Origin: Micractinium sp. NFX-FRZ
Lineage: Eukaryota; Chlorophyta; Trebouxiophyceae; Chlorellales; Chlorellaceae
DNA length: 64,000 nt
Reading direction: 5' to 3'
Assembly: GCA_029339195.1 (NCBI GenBank)
Contig: JAPTJF010000230.1
Span: 1 to 64,000 of the forward strand
Shown piece by piece: positions 30,783 through 41,289 of the stretch. The translations under genes were made by a program, and so were the position numbers. Within the stretch, counting starts at the first letter, position 1. Every line of letters starts with the position of its first letter. The notes beneath the pieces were generated by a model. It was not told the DNA's origin, did no database searches, and worked only from the letters and a program-made list of their open reading frames with translations.

Positions 30783-32172
30783 ATGGTGTCACAAGCGACC
30801 ACCAATGCGCTAGGAATAGTCGGGGGAGTGGTGCTGGCCGTCTGCCAGGCGCCGCAGGTGAGGCAGGGCGCTGCTGGCGGCAGCCGCTTGCGCTGCCTCC
30901 CGGCTGGGGTTCCGCTACCCGGGGAGCTCACTGCGCCAGCCGGCTTGCTGGAAATGAAAGGAGGTGCACCAGTGCTACATCATAACGCACCAGCAGGCGC
31001 CTGCGCAGTGCACCAGGAACCAAGGCCTCAACGCATCAGCCGGCATCGCCGGGCCCCTGCCCCTCAGGTCTGCGCTCTGGACACCCGCATCACTTCCCCC
31101 CTGCCCCCTCGCCCTGCCTTGCAGCTCCTCAAGCTGTGGCGCACCAAGTCGGCTGCCGACCTCAGCTATTGGTACCTCTATTTGTACAGTGTGGGCCTGC
31201 TCTTCATCACCGTCTACGTGAGTGGCTGCCTGACGGGGGGTGCAGAATAGCTGTGGTGGGCGGGGCGAGTGAACAGGGGCGCAGGCGCATGGTGCCATTG
31301 GGCGACGATGGTTGCGCCTGGCCTTGCATTTGCATTGTGGGCTGCATCCCAACGCAGGATGAACAATAGGTTGCTGCTGCCACCTGCCCGCCCCTCTGGG
31401 CAACTGTGCCAGCATTCCATGCCGCTGCCACGTCTCGAGACCCTGGGAGAGGCATGTGCTTGTCCCTCACTCCCTGCACTCCCTCACATCCACCCCCGGT
31501 GCAGCTCTACCTGGAGGGGGCAACGGTGGGCTGGATTTGTGAAAGCATAGAGACGGGTGGGTGGGGAAGCGGGGGAGGTGGGTGGGTGGGCAGGTGGCTG
31601 GGCGGACCGCACCCTGGGGGCGGAGCAAGGGCCAAGTTGCAGTGGCGGCATGGCAGCCGGGACTCAAGTGGGGGGAAGACATAGAGCCAGAAGCAGCACC
31701 GCTTCAGTTAATGTCCCCTGCTGGTCGGCCTGCAGCTGCTCGTCGCTGCACTGCCTGTCCCATTGCAGCCGCCAGCCGCCCCACCCGCCACGCCCCCCCT
31801 GCCTTTAGAAACTAATGCTGCCGTCACGCCTCCCCTCATCTGCCCGCAGTCTGCGGCGTGCTGCTCATCTTTGCCAAATATTACTACGACAACTGGGGGC
31901 CGCTAGGGAAACGGCACCAATCTAGAAAGCTGCAGGGCTCCACTGCCGACAGCGTGGGTGCCGGTGCTGGCGGCGCCGGCGACGACGATGCTGCGGTGCT
32001 TGAGGGCGGCAGCAAGGGCAGCGGCAAGTCCCTTACTCTAGAGCACGTGGTCCCATCACATGGGTATGATGGTGTGTGCGCTGCTGACAGCGCGCTGGTG
32101 GGAAGCAACGGCGGGGCCGCCGTGCGGAGGGCAAAGGCGCCACCAGACGGCTGCAACGCCCTGCCAGTCTGA
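30783..32172 (+). CDS. Single PQ-loop membrane protein (SemiSWEET-size)
   Basis: Four exons (30783-30857, 31125-31217, 31505-31556, 31850-32172) join in phase to 180 aa. The start MVSQATTNALGIVGGVVLAV runs into TM1, which ends in the PQ motif CQAPQLLKLWRTKSA. TM2 is LSYWYLYLYSVGLLFITVY and TM3 is about CESIETVCGVLLIFAKYYYD. The rest is a hydrophilic tail rich in Gly/Ala/Asp/Ser. PQ-loop proteins usually have two three-helix bundles; this has one, like bacterial SemiSWEETs, so it would have to dimerise to make a transport path. Substrate and membrane are unknown. A missed distal exon with a second bundle is possible, but the stop at 32172 is in frame and no second PQ motif was found downstream. 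Confidence 0.75.
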
Positions 32173-32605
32173 TGCGCTTGTTCTGCAATATTGATCACGA
32201 TTTCACCTACACATTCAACACAATGCTGAGTCAACATTGCGAATTTTATCTTCAAAACACATTGAGCAAATCACAGGGGCCGAGGAGCGGGTTTGGCAGG
32301 GGCTCGCCGAGTGGCGGCAGGAACGCAACACAGGTCGCTGCCGTTGCACGAGGCGGCATTGCCCAAACTCGCTGTGACAACAGTTACTGAGACCCTTGCA
32401 CTTCGCATGTCAATGGAACTTGTGATGGCCTGCCTGCAGCTGAGGCATGCGTGGCAGCGGCGGTGCTGGCAAGTGGCGGCGCAGCGCTATGTTGACAGCC
32501 CCACCGCCACAGCGCGGCCAGCATGCCCAAACTTGTCGGCCTCCCAGCTGCTCACACGCACCTCAGTTCTTCATCCACACATGTCCCACGCCCTTTGGCG
32601 CTGGT
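32173..32605. other. Intergenic; PQ-loop 3' UTR and DPM2 promoter
   Basis: Nothing beyond short incidental ORFs. A less GC-rich patch at 32180-32270 probably belongs to the PQ-loop 3' UTR. Confidence 0.5.
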
Positions 32606-32936
32606 ATGCTCTCTAGCCGGGCCACAGGGGCGCTGGTTCTGGTCGGTTCTTGCGCTCTCTACGCCTATTACACTGCCTGGGTTCTGATCACGGTAAGACG
32701 AGCTAGTGGGTGTTTTGATTCACCGTCGGTGCGTTGCCAAGGCTCGACAGCGGCGGGACTCAGTGCCGCTTTCGCTCCGCCTGCAGCCTTTCATCGAGGA
32801 GGGTCAGTCCGCGCTTCGGTTCTTCCCTCCACGCTACTTTGCCATCGCGGCACCCGTGCTGGCGGGCGTGGCGCTTTTCGGCACCACCCTCATCACTCTC
32901 GGCTGCTTCCTGCTATCTTCTGAGCTGCGCAAGTGA
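32606..32936 (+). CDS. DPM2: Dolichol-phosphate mannosyltransferase regulatory subunit
   Basis: Two exons (32606-32692, 32787-32936) give 78 aa, close to the ~84 aa of DPM2. It has two membrane helices: GALVLVGSCALYAYYTAWVL, then IAAPVLAGVALFGTTLITLG. Between them PFIEEGQSALRFFPPRYFAI matches the family pattern of PF(I/V)...HKYFLPR(E/A)YA. In other eukaryotes DPM2 stabilises the DPM synthase complex in the ER membrane, which makes dolichol-phosphate-mannose for N-glycans and GPI anchors. The intron after LIT is in phase and removes codons that do not fit the family. The gene is small enough to be missed by automatic annotation. Confidence 0.85.
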
Positions 32937-33172
32937 GTGAGAATGGAGGGGGAAACATTGTTTTGACGGTTGACGCGCGGTGGAACAAGTTGCGGAGGCC
33001 TGCAGCGGCTGCCAGTGCCGCCAGCCGCCTGCCGACTCGCTGCCGCCGCTCCCTGCAGGCTCTGCCAGCACTGGGCCGGCCCCAAGCCCAGAAAGGAGTA
33101 GGGCTCTCCTTGGCTGCCTTATTTTGACAAGCCACCCAGCTAGCAGGTGCAGCAGTGGCGGCAGCGCCAACC

Positions 33173-34427
33173 ATGGCGCTGAGCGACGACGCGTTGCTGG
33201 ACTGGCAGCTGCAAGTCGACGAGGTGCAGGCACTTGAGGCCATTTATGGGGACGACTTCCGGATCCTGGAGGCTAGTGGAATTACTGCAGATGATGGGGA
33301 CGCGGCTGGCAGCAGCAGCGGCGGAGGGGGAGGTGGGGGGCAGCACCCACCAGACGCGACCAGCCTGGCAGAGGTGGCAGCACCCAGCAGCCCCAGCTGG
33401 GTGCTGGACTGCAGCCTCATGGTGCGCATGGAGCCGCCAGCTGGCAGCCTGCGCATGCAGCTGCCACAGGAGGCGGCTGTTGATGGCTGCAATGCCGCCG
33501 CTGGCAGTAGCAGCTGCGGCGCTGGCGCCGGTGACCCCAGTGGCGGCGGCCCCAGCACTAGCGGCGGCGGCCATGCACAAGAGGGCGGCTACCGTGTGCA
33601 GTTTTTGCCGCCCATCTGCATGCAGCTGCGCCTGGCAGCGGGCTACCCCTCCCAACTGCCCCCCGATGTCAGCCTCTCGGCGCTCTGGCTCAGCAGCGCA
33701 GCAGCGGCACGACTCGAAGGGCAGTTGCAGCAGCTGTGGGACGAGCAGGGGCCAGGCGGCCCCGTGTGCTACACCTGGGCAGACTGGCTGCAGAGCAGCG
33801 CACTGCAGCACCTGGGGGCGGCAGAGGTGCTGGTGCTGGGTGGAGGGCCGCCCAGCGGCGGCGGCACGGAGCTGGAGCTTGCGGGCAGCGGGGAAAGTGC
33901 AGGCAGCAGCAGAGCAGATGGGCCAAGCAGCAGTAGCAGCGTGCCTTTAGGGGAGGCAGAGATGCAGCAGGCGGAAGACACGCTGATGAAGCTCTTGCGG
34001 TGGGCTGGGCAGGGGTGTGCAGTTGCTGTCGCCACATTCAGTGGGAACCCGGCGGTGTGTTTCTTGTCCTTAGGGTGCAGCAGTGGCAGGGAGTGGGAGC
34101 AGGCCCAGACAGCTCATTGTATGCAGCATGCCCAGTCAGCATCACCCTGCTCCTTGCAAACCCCCGTCGCGCCCCGCCCCGCCCCGCCCTGCAGTCACAA
34201 CGCAGTACAGGAGCACGCCGCTTTCCTGCAGGCCCAGCACACCTGCGGCATCTGGTGGGGGGGGCCGTGCAGAGTGGGCCTGCCAAAGTGGTGGTGGAGC
34301 AAGGAGGGGACAGCACCCAGGCAGGGGGCTGTTGTCAGCTCCCAACCCACTTTCCCTCTCCTGCTGCAGCCAGTGCTGCTGGCTCTCGACTGCCGCTGAC
34401 CCCCGGCTGCTGTGGTGATGTTACGTT

Positions 34428-34463
<36 letters not shown>

Positions 34464-37400
34464 CCCTCATGCACCTCTACACCCCCTGCCCCCCCACCGC
34501 GCCCCCTGCAGCCTGGAGGAGCAGCCGGGGCGGTGCTTTGTGCGGCTCGACTGCCGGCACGCCTGGTGCGCCGGCTGCCTGGAGGCGCAGGCGCGCATCC
34601 ACGTGGCGGAGGGCAGCCTGGAGGCGCTGCGGTGAGCCCGGGGGAGATTTTTGTGTGACGGGAGGGGGGCAGGAGGGCAGCCTGTGGATGTGTTGATGTC
34701 AGCTTGTCGGGGAGCGGCAGGAGGCCAAGGTGCATGTGCCGCCGTGCCACTGCGCACGCCAACCCAGGGTGCGCTTGGGCCTGTCGACAGCCAGCCATCA
34801 CATCGGTAGCTCATCCGCCGCTGCCGTGCACCCCTACTTCACGCCTCGGCGCCCCTCTCTTCCCCACCCACATGTTTCACCTCCCGCCCCCCTGCAGGTG
34901 TCCCGACCCAAAGTGCAAGGCCCCGCTGGGGCCGGGGATGCTGCAGCGCGTGCTGTCGGCCGAGGACTATGCGCGGTGGGAGCAGCTGACCCTGCAGCGC
35001 ACACTTGACACGATGCCAGGCGAGCGGGCGGTGGCTGGGTGCACTTTGGGGCAGGGCAGCAGGGCGCATTGCGGTGACAACCACTTGGGGGGGAGGCAAG
35101 AGGAGACGCTGGTGGCTGGGTGCACTGTAAGGAAGGCCGGTGGGGGGCGTCGTGGTGACAAGCAAGGCGGGGGGGAACCCAGGGGGGAGGGACTGGTGTA
35201 TCCAGCAAGGCTGTCGGCAGCTGCAGCCGCTGCCTGCCCCTGCTCACAACCCTGTCTGACCCCCGGTGCCTTGCCCCCCTCGCTCCTTGCCACACCACCT
35301 GCAGACGCGGCCTACTGCCCCCGGTGCAGCACAGTCAGCATCGAGGACGCCGACAGCTGCGCCCAGTGCCCCCGCTGCTTCTTCGTCTTCTGCTCGCTCT
35401 GCATGGAGGGGTGGCACCCAGGTGGGCTGGTGCACAGGGGGTGGCCAGGGCGGCGCAGGCTGGGAGGGCGGGAGTTGTTGCTGGGAAGCAGGGCCGAGAG
35501 GGCGGCGCATGTGGGACGGGTGCGAGGCGCCTGGAGCGTGGTGCATGGGCACGTGTGTGCATGGGCAGCCTCTTGCAAGCGCACTTGCTTGCTTCATGTT
35601 CACCCTCTGTCAAGATCGTCGACCACTCCAGCTCCATGCCTGGCAGGCCCCACCTGCTTCAGAGAGTGTAGTATTCTGTCGATGCTGCAGCTGCATCTTC
35701 CCCTGGCATGATTGCTGCCTGCCAACCTGCCTTCCACATGCCTGCACCCCCCACCCCCTGCAGGCACCACCTGCGTGAGCGCCGAGACCAAGCTGGCCAT
35801 GCTGCGGCGCAAGATGGAGGGCGGGGGGCGGGCGGCCCTGGAGGACCTGCGCCGGCAGGAGCAGGACCTGCTGAGTGTGGCGCAGATAGAGGTGGGCTGG
35901 CTGCTGCTGCCGGTGGTGGCGCAACGCGTCGATTGCGGGGGTTGCATGGGGCACGAGTGCAGGGTGGCGGAGCGCAGAATGCGAGGCAGGCCAGGGCACG
36001 CTGGTGTGCTGTGCGGCGTGGTGCTGCCTTGGTGGCTCCTGCCTGCACAAGCTTGCTGACTAACAAAAGCCGCTGCTGTTCATGCCTTTGTTTGATGCCG
36101 CCCCGCACGCTCGCTTCTGTCGCTCACTCCCACACTGAACCCGCCCCCCCATCCCTTGCACCCCCGCAGAAGACGGCCAAGAAGTGCCCCCGCTGCGGCA
36201 TGGCCACGCAGAAGGCGGAGGGGTGCAACAAGATGGCGTGCGGGGGGTGCGGCGCGTACTGGTGGGTGGGTGTATCGGTGCACTGGGGTGGGGAGGCATG
36301 CTTGGGCGTGGGTGTGTCCCGCACTGTCCTCATGCTGCCAGCGCCAGGCTGCCTGCGTGTACGCTGGCGCTGTGTGCAACCGCAGGAGTAAGCCACCAAG
36401 GCCTACTCCCTGCCAGGCCCTGGCCTTGCTGCTCTCAGCTGGCAGCCTCTGCGGGTGCCGTCGCACCTCGCCCCCTGACCCGCCCTGCACGTCACCAGCC
36501 CTGCCATCACACCACCATCCCCCCCCATGGCACCCATGGCTCCAAGACACGCTGCATGCCCGCTGCAGGTGCTGGCGGTGCGGCAAGGAGATTGACGGGT
36601 ACCGGCACTTCAGGACGGGGGAGTGCATACTGTTTGATGAGGCCGAGATTCTGAGGTGGGGCGGTGTGGGTGGGTGTCAGTGCTGGGGCGAAGGGGGGGG
36701 CGGGGGGAGTAATGAGTCACAGGGAGTGGTGGGCAGAGGTAATGGGGGTTGTGGCCAAGGCATGCCCATCCCCATGCCATCCTATTCCCACATTCGAGTG
36801 CGACTGCAATCCCGCGATCCCCCCTCCCCCACCCGCCCCGTCCCACCCATACCGTCGCCGCATGTGGGAGGTGATGGTGGCGATTCTGTGCGTGATGTCT
36901 GTCCCTTCTCTCCCCTGCACTTCCTGGTTTGTAACCGCTCGTACTGACTGTCGTCCATGTTGCAGGTGGGAGGCGCAGTGGGAGGAGATGCAGGCGGCGG
37001 CGCGCGTGATGGCTGCGGGGATGCGCAACGAGTTTGTGGGGGAGACGGCAGCGCGGCAGGGGGCCCGCCCCCGCGGCTGCTTCTGCCCGCAGTGCGGCCA
37101 GGTCAACCACAAGCTGGGTGAGGCAGGGGTCTGGGGCAGAGTGTGTGGTCATGGTGCTTAGTGCAATGGGTTGTTTGCGCCTGGGTGGCGCCTGGAATGC
37201 GGTGGGTTGTTGCGGGTTGGGCAATGTTGGAATGGGGTGGGAGGGGGTTGGTCGTGCCCACGGTGCCGGACGTCAATTACAAGATGAGCAAGGGGCCAGA
37301 GGGGGCAAGGGTTGGCAGGCGGTCAGATGAGTGATTTGCAGGGCAGGGGAGGGGTCAAGTGGGCAAGGAGGCAGTTGGGGAACAGCAGAGGTTGTAGCTG

Positions 37401-37662
37401 TGATTTTGTCCCGCGGCTCGTTGCTGCGCTTGCTGCACAGCGCTGCGCCTGCCACCCGGCTTACCTACGCTTCCACCATACCTCTTGAAACCTGCACAAC
37501 AACTTCCACATCCGACCCGCCCCTGCAGGCAACAACAACCACATGCAGTGCTGGTCCTGCACCTCCCACTTCTGCTACTGCTGCCGCTCCGTGCTGCGTG
37601 GCAAGGGCGCCGGCGGCAGCCACTACGGACCCAAGGGCTGCAAGCAGCACTCCCCCGACTGA
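33173..37662 (+). CDS. RWD and RING-between-RING E3 ubiquitin ligase (RNF14-like)
   Basis: Ten exons (33173-33999, 34195-34254, 34512-34631, 34898-35019, 35305-35421, 35764-35891, 36170-36261, 36569-36655, 36966-37117, 37529-37662) join in phase to 612 aa. The N-terminal RWD domain (LQVDEVQALEAIYGDDFRIL) is interrupted by Ser/Gly-rich inserts. RING1 spans exons 2-4 (HTCGICLEEQ, LDCRHAWCAGC, CPDPKCKAPL). BRcat is in exon 5 (AYCPRC, CAQCPRCFFVFCSLCMEGWH). Rcat is in exons 7-8 (KKCPRCGMATQKAEGCNKMA, CGGCGAYWCWRC), with the thioester-forming Cys expected there. The last exon gives NNNHMQCWSCTSHFCYCCRS and HYGPKGCKQH, the RNF14-type end. RBR ligases take ubiquitin from an E2 onto their own Cys before transfer. 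Intron 4 begins GC rather than GT. ATG 33173 (ccaaccATGG) is used; the longer frame starts with GTG. Confidence 0.92.
35016..35170 (+). repeat. Tandem duplication starting at a splice donor, offset 79 bp
   Basis: The first ~75 bases of intron 4 of the RBR gene, with the last exon bases, are repeated 79 bp on. 'ggtggctgggtgcact' occurs at 35031 and 35110, and 'ggtgacaa' follows in both. Confidence 0.8.
37258..37297 (+). repeat. Weak intronic echo of RBR exon 9 end
   Basis: Resembles 37091-37127: 'ggtcaaccacaagctgggtg' against 'cgtcaattacaagatgagca', about 16 of 23 in the core. Same orientation, offset about 165 bp. Confidence 0.5.
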
Positions 37663-38356
37663 CAGCAGCAGCGGCACCGGCAACTGGCGGCCAGCGGGAG
37701 CCGCCCGGTCCTTGGTTCTGCTCTTTTGACGCCTGCTCTGCTCTGCCTACTCCACCTTCACTGCCATATGATGTTACCTTTCGTACGACACGGCACTGCC
37801 ACTGCCAGCAGCCCCAGCACTGGTCCGCCGATTTTGCTCCCTGGTCTGGCACTGGCTCTTACTCTTTGTATAAACCACCAGCCTTTAGCATCTACGTGGG
37901 AAGTACAAAGGGTCATCCAGCACTGGGGGATGGGGGGACCCCATTGCGCGGTCAATGCACCGCCCGCTCCCTTGCCGGCCTGCCAACTGGCGGCCGTTGC
38001 CGCTGCTCCCCAAAGCACATGTGTACAGACTTGCCCAGCCACATTGGCCCACCCACAATCCAACTTTCCAGTCTGCAGCAAGGGCACTCAACATCCAAGG
38101 CTGCCACCAATGGTAGGGGGTAGGTTCAGTGGAGCTACACCCATTGGCGGTGTGGGTACCTTCAGTGCCATGAACGTCCCGACCCGCAGGCGCTTATGAT
38201 CGCAACACCGACCATGTGCTCGACATGCTCAGCTGTCACTCCATCTCCGCCACTGTAACTGCACCGCCCCACAGCCCGCACCAGCTCGCACCCCTCGCGG
38301 CCGAACCCACCGCCGCCGCACCCACCACCGCCGCCTCCGCAGCAGCAGCAGCAGCC
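37663..38356. other. Intergenic between RBR ligase and small Cys-rich gene
   Basis: 3' UTR of the RBR gene and promoter of the next gene. A plus-strand TGTAA is at 38254-38258. Just upstream of ATG 38357 lies a Pro/Ala/Thr-rich in-frame stretch that could extend the next protein (ATG 38225). Confidence 0.45.
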
Positions 38357-38701
38357 ATGCAGTCGGCGCCCGCCTACGGGGGCTACGTGTACTTGGAGGC
38401 CCCCAAGGAGCGCTACTGCGGGCCCCTCTCCTGGATCATCGGCTGCTGCCTCTTCCCCTGCATCTTCTGCCCCCTGGACGAGCGGCCGTGCAAGGGGCGG
38501 CGCCCGTCATGCGCCAGGCAGAGGTGCATGCACCCCCGGTGCAGGCAGCGCCCATGCAGGCGGCTCCCCTGCCGGCAGGCGCCATGTGCAGCTCACACTG
38601 AGCGGCACACGAGCTGCTGCCAGCGGCTGGCAGCGTTCTACTTGCATGTGCCTCCCCATCTCCCTGCCCTTGAGCCGATAGCCAAGCGAAGACGTACTTG
38701 A
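38357..38701 (+). CDS. Small Cys-rich putative membrane protein with probable frameshift
   Basis: ATG 38357 opens MQSAPAYGGYVYLEAPKERY followed by CGPLSWIIGCCLFPCIFCPL, a hydrophobic Cys-rich hairpin like those of small membrane-associated proteins that pair a CC-rich insert with a short tail. After PLDERP the frame changes character: frame 1 continues as Arg/Cys-rich sequence to a stop at 38701. Another frame reads VQGAAPVMRQAEVHAPPVQA and PMQAAPLPAG to a stop at 38601, which looks much more like a real tail. A one-base deletion near 38484-38490, or a sequencing error, would explain this. I did not recognise the family. TGTAA follows at 38759-38763. Confidence 0.5.
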   Translation: MQSAPAYGGYVYLEAPKERYCGPLSWIIGCCLFPCIFCPLDERPCKGRRPSCARQRCMHPRCRQRPCRRLPCRQAPCAAHTERHTSCCQRLAAFYLHVPPHLPALEPIAKRRRT

Positions 38702-39815
38702 TCATTTTGCATTGCTTGCTGGATTCAGCTGCCCTGGACGATGCACTGTACCCCACTCTGTAACGCCCCCAACACACTGGTCGATTCACGAGAACTCCCA
38801 GGCACAGCGGTGGCAAGCACACAGGAGAGGCATGTGTGCATCCAGCTGCCAACGGGAAGAATGCTGTCGTGGTGCATGGGCGACCGGCAGGCAGCCCTGC
38901 GTTGTGGGGGTGTCAATTACATCCCAAAAGCGGGGAGCCTTGTGTCCCAAAGGCAGGTTTAGCGGCAGGGTAGCCGAGGCGGCAGAGTTGTGTGGCGCTG
39001 GGGGCCAGTCGAATGAGATGAAATCAGGGCATGGCAGGCAGGGTGGGGCAGGCTGTGCGGGGAAGGCGGTTCGGTACAGGGCACAGCGGCAGAGGGCAAG
39101 GAAACAGTGGAAAAGGATGATCAGGGGCGCGCGCAGTGCGGGGCATTAAATAGGCCTGGGTGTGCGCGCATCAAGCGGGCGGCAGAGGGGGCAGACAGAT
39201 AAGAAGACAAGCAGTAGAACAGGGGAGGTTGTGCAGCGGCGCGCCGGGGTAAGGGAGCTTGCAGGCAGTAGAGTAAGGTGGCAAGAACAGGCCAGGTGGG
39301 TGCGGCTGGCGGGCAAGCAGCCAGGGCAAGGGGGCGAGTTGCAGCGGGATGGAGCGGCCGCGCACGAAGGAGCGGCGTAGTATGAATGAAAACGAGATGC
39401 TGGGGTTGGGCACTTGCTGCCGTGGCAAGCAGAGGGGCTGGCATGTAGATGCGTGCCCAAAGAATGAGCACAGGAGGGCAGCAGGGGCCTGTGGGGTCAC
39501 AGCCGGGATGGGAGAGTACAAGGGGAAAAAGGGGAGGTAGGAGGCGGCTCAGCCGCCGAGGGAAAAGGCCAGTCAGCAGAGGCAGCGGGCAGAGAGGCGG
39601 CAAGGCTGGCAGCCGGGGTGACGCCAGCGTTGGGCACCAGCAGCCAGAGGCCGGCTGCAGACCGGCCAGACGCCGAAAGCAGGACAGCATTAGCAAGCAC
39701 GACAGCCGGCCGCGCATGCTGCTGATGGAACTACAGTTGGCCTCAGTAGCAGAAGCGCCTAGGAAACAGGAGGGCCTCAGGTACCAGGGGCAGCCTCAGG
39801 TACCAAGCAGCGTCA
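38702..39815. other. Convergent intergenic region, purine-rich on the plus strand
   Basis: Long stretches around 39030-39720 are A/G-rich on the plus strand, hence C/T-rich on the minus strand, where they probably form a long 3' UTR of the gene ending at 39816. A 198-codon minus-strand ORF (39717-39121) is Leu/Pro/Cys-rich without domain similarity, a composition artefact. Confidence 0.45.
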
Positions 39816-41289
39816 TCAGTAGTGGGAAAGCTCCCGCTCCAGCGGCTCCTGCGGGGCCTGGGGCCAGCCGTGCCACTCAACGGCATACCTGCAATTGGCG
39901 GGCGGCGGTGAGCAGAGGGGAGAGCACAATTGGAAGGCGTGAGGGACTGCGTGACTGCTACCGCCACTGCTCCTGTCGCTGCTTCTGCTGCCAGCACATG
40001 AAGCAGCAGCGGCACTGCCATCCAATGCACCCCACCTGATGTCAAAACACCCATGCCACCCCAGGCACGTGCCCAGCACCCTCGTAACCCAGCCACCCAC
40101 CCACCACGAGCGCGGCGCTACCATTGCTGAGCGCACCAAACCCAGGGCGTGTTCAACCACAATTGGAAACACGTCAACCAACTACCGCCCACCCACCTGA
40201 GCGCCGACTTGCGGCTGAGCGCCAGGTGCGGCCAGGGCAGTGCGGCACGCGCGCTGGCGGCGGCGCCGTCGGCTGCCTCGAGCACGCGCTGCCGCAGGCG
40301 GCCGCCCTGGTCGGCAGCGGCACGGGCGGGCGGGGTGGCCCCCAGAATGGACACAACATCGCTGAGCGTCACAGTCACAACGCCGGGGGGCGGGGACAGC
40401 AGCGTGGTCCAGGGCAGGCTGAGGGTGGCCACCTCGCTGGCCACGTGTGACATGGCGTCACTGAGGGACACCACCACCACACGGGCCTGGGCAGCTGCCG
40501 CGGCCGACACCCCGGCAGCGGCGCCAGCGGCCGCCGCCTCCTGCTGGCGCTGCTCAAAGCGCAGGAGCTGCGCCGCCTCCTGCTCCGCCCACGCAGCAAC
40601 ATGCTCGGCGGCGTTGGACGCGCCGTGCATCTGTTCGGTGGCACTGCCGGCGGCTGCAGTGGAGGTTGAGGTTGAGGCGCCAGCAGGGCCGCTCATCATG
40701 CCCAGCAGCTGCCACACATCCCCTGCCAGCCCATTGCCGCTGAGCTGGCTGCCTGCCGCCGCCCCCACAGGCTCGCTGCCGTCGCTGCTGCTGCTGCCGC
40801 GCGCCTCGCCGCCGGCGCCTCCCGCAGCAAGGTCAAAGGAGGGGAAGAAGTCTTTGTCGGCGGCAGCGCAGCGGCGCACCACGCCCCGCAGCAGCGCCGC
40901 AACCTCCTGCTGCGTCGCCTCTCGGTCCTCCTCCTCCCACTCCTGTGGGGGCAGGGCCGGGCAGGTGGGTGCAGGGAACCAAGGGCAAGCAACATGGGGC
41001 AGATCCGTCCGGATGAGGTGAGGGCAGCAGTGCCCTTGCAGGACTGTTGCGGGAGCGGGCATTGGCTGACATTCGCACACTGGTGGAGCAGCTGGCGGCG
41101 GCCCCTGCCGTTACTGCCCTTAGCTACTAGATATCGTCCAGCACCCACCTGGAAGCGCTGCTGCGCCAGCTGGTACGTCACCACCACGCTCCTTGCGGTG
41201 TCGGCCGCCACCGCGGTGGGAATTGCCAGGCGCAGCACCGCGCGCAGGCGGCGCATGAAGCCGTGCGGCAGCCGCGCAAACAGCTGCAT
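39816..41289 (-). CDS. Unknown protein, probably organelle-targeted
   Basis: Three exons (41289-41149, 40942-40197, 39888-39816) join in phase to 319 aa. The N-terminus MQLFARLPHGFMRRLRAVLR has Arg but no acidic residues for about 29 positions, like a mitochondrial or plastid targeting peptide. An acidic stretch (EWEEEDREATQQEV), a Ser/Gly/Ala-rich middle and a charged region with EQEAAQLLRFEQRQQEA follow. A hydrophobic, Val/Ser-rich part (RVVVVSLSDAMSHVASEVAT, VVTVTLSDVVSIL) precedes the end RYAVEWHGWPQAPQEPLERE. No family or motif is recognised. The sequence before the ATG ends CCCAG, so an upstream 5' exon cannot be excluded. Confidence 0.6.

Noticed and set aside
39121..39717. 198-codon minus-strand ORF with ATG
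   Set aside because: Leu/Pro/Cys/Ala-rich translation of a C/T-rich strand, no domain; most likely 3' UTR of the gene ending at 39816.
40149..41021. 290-codon plus-strand ORF
   Set aside because: Antisense to the large exon of the gene at 39816-41289, which has matching splice phases and a sensible start and stop.
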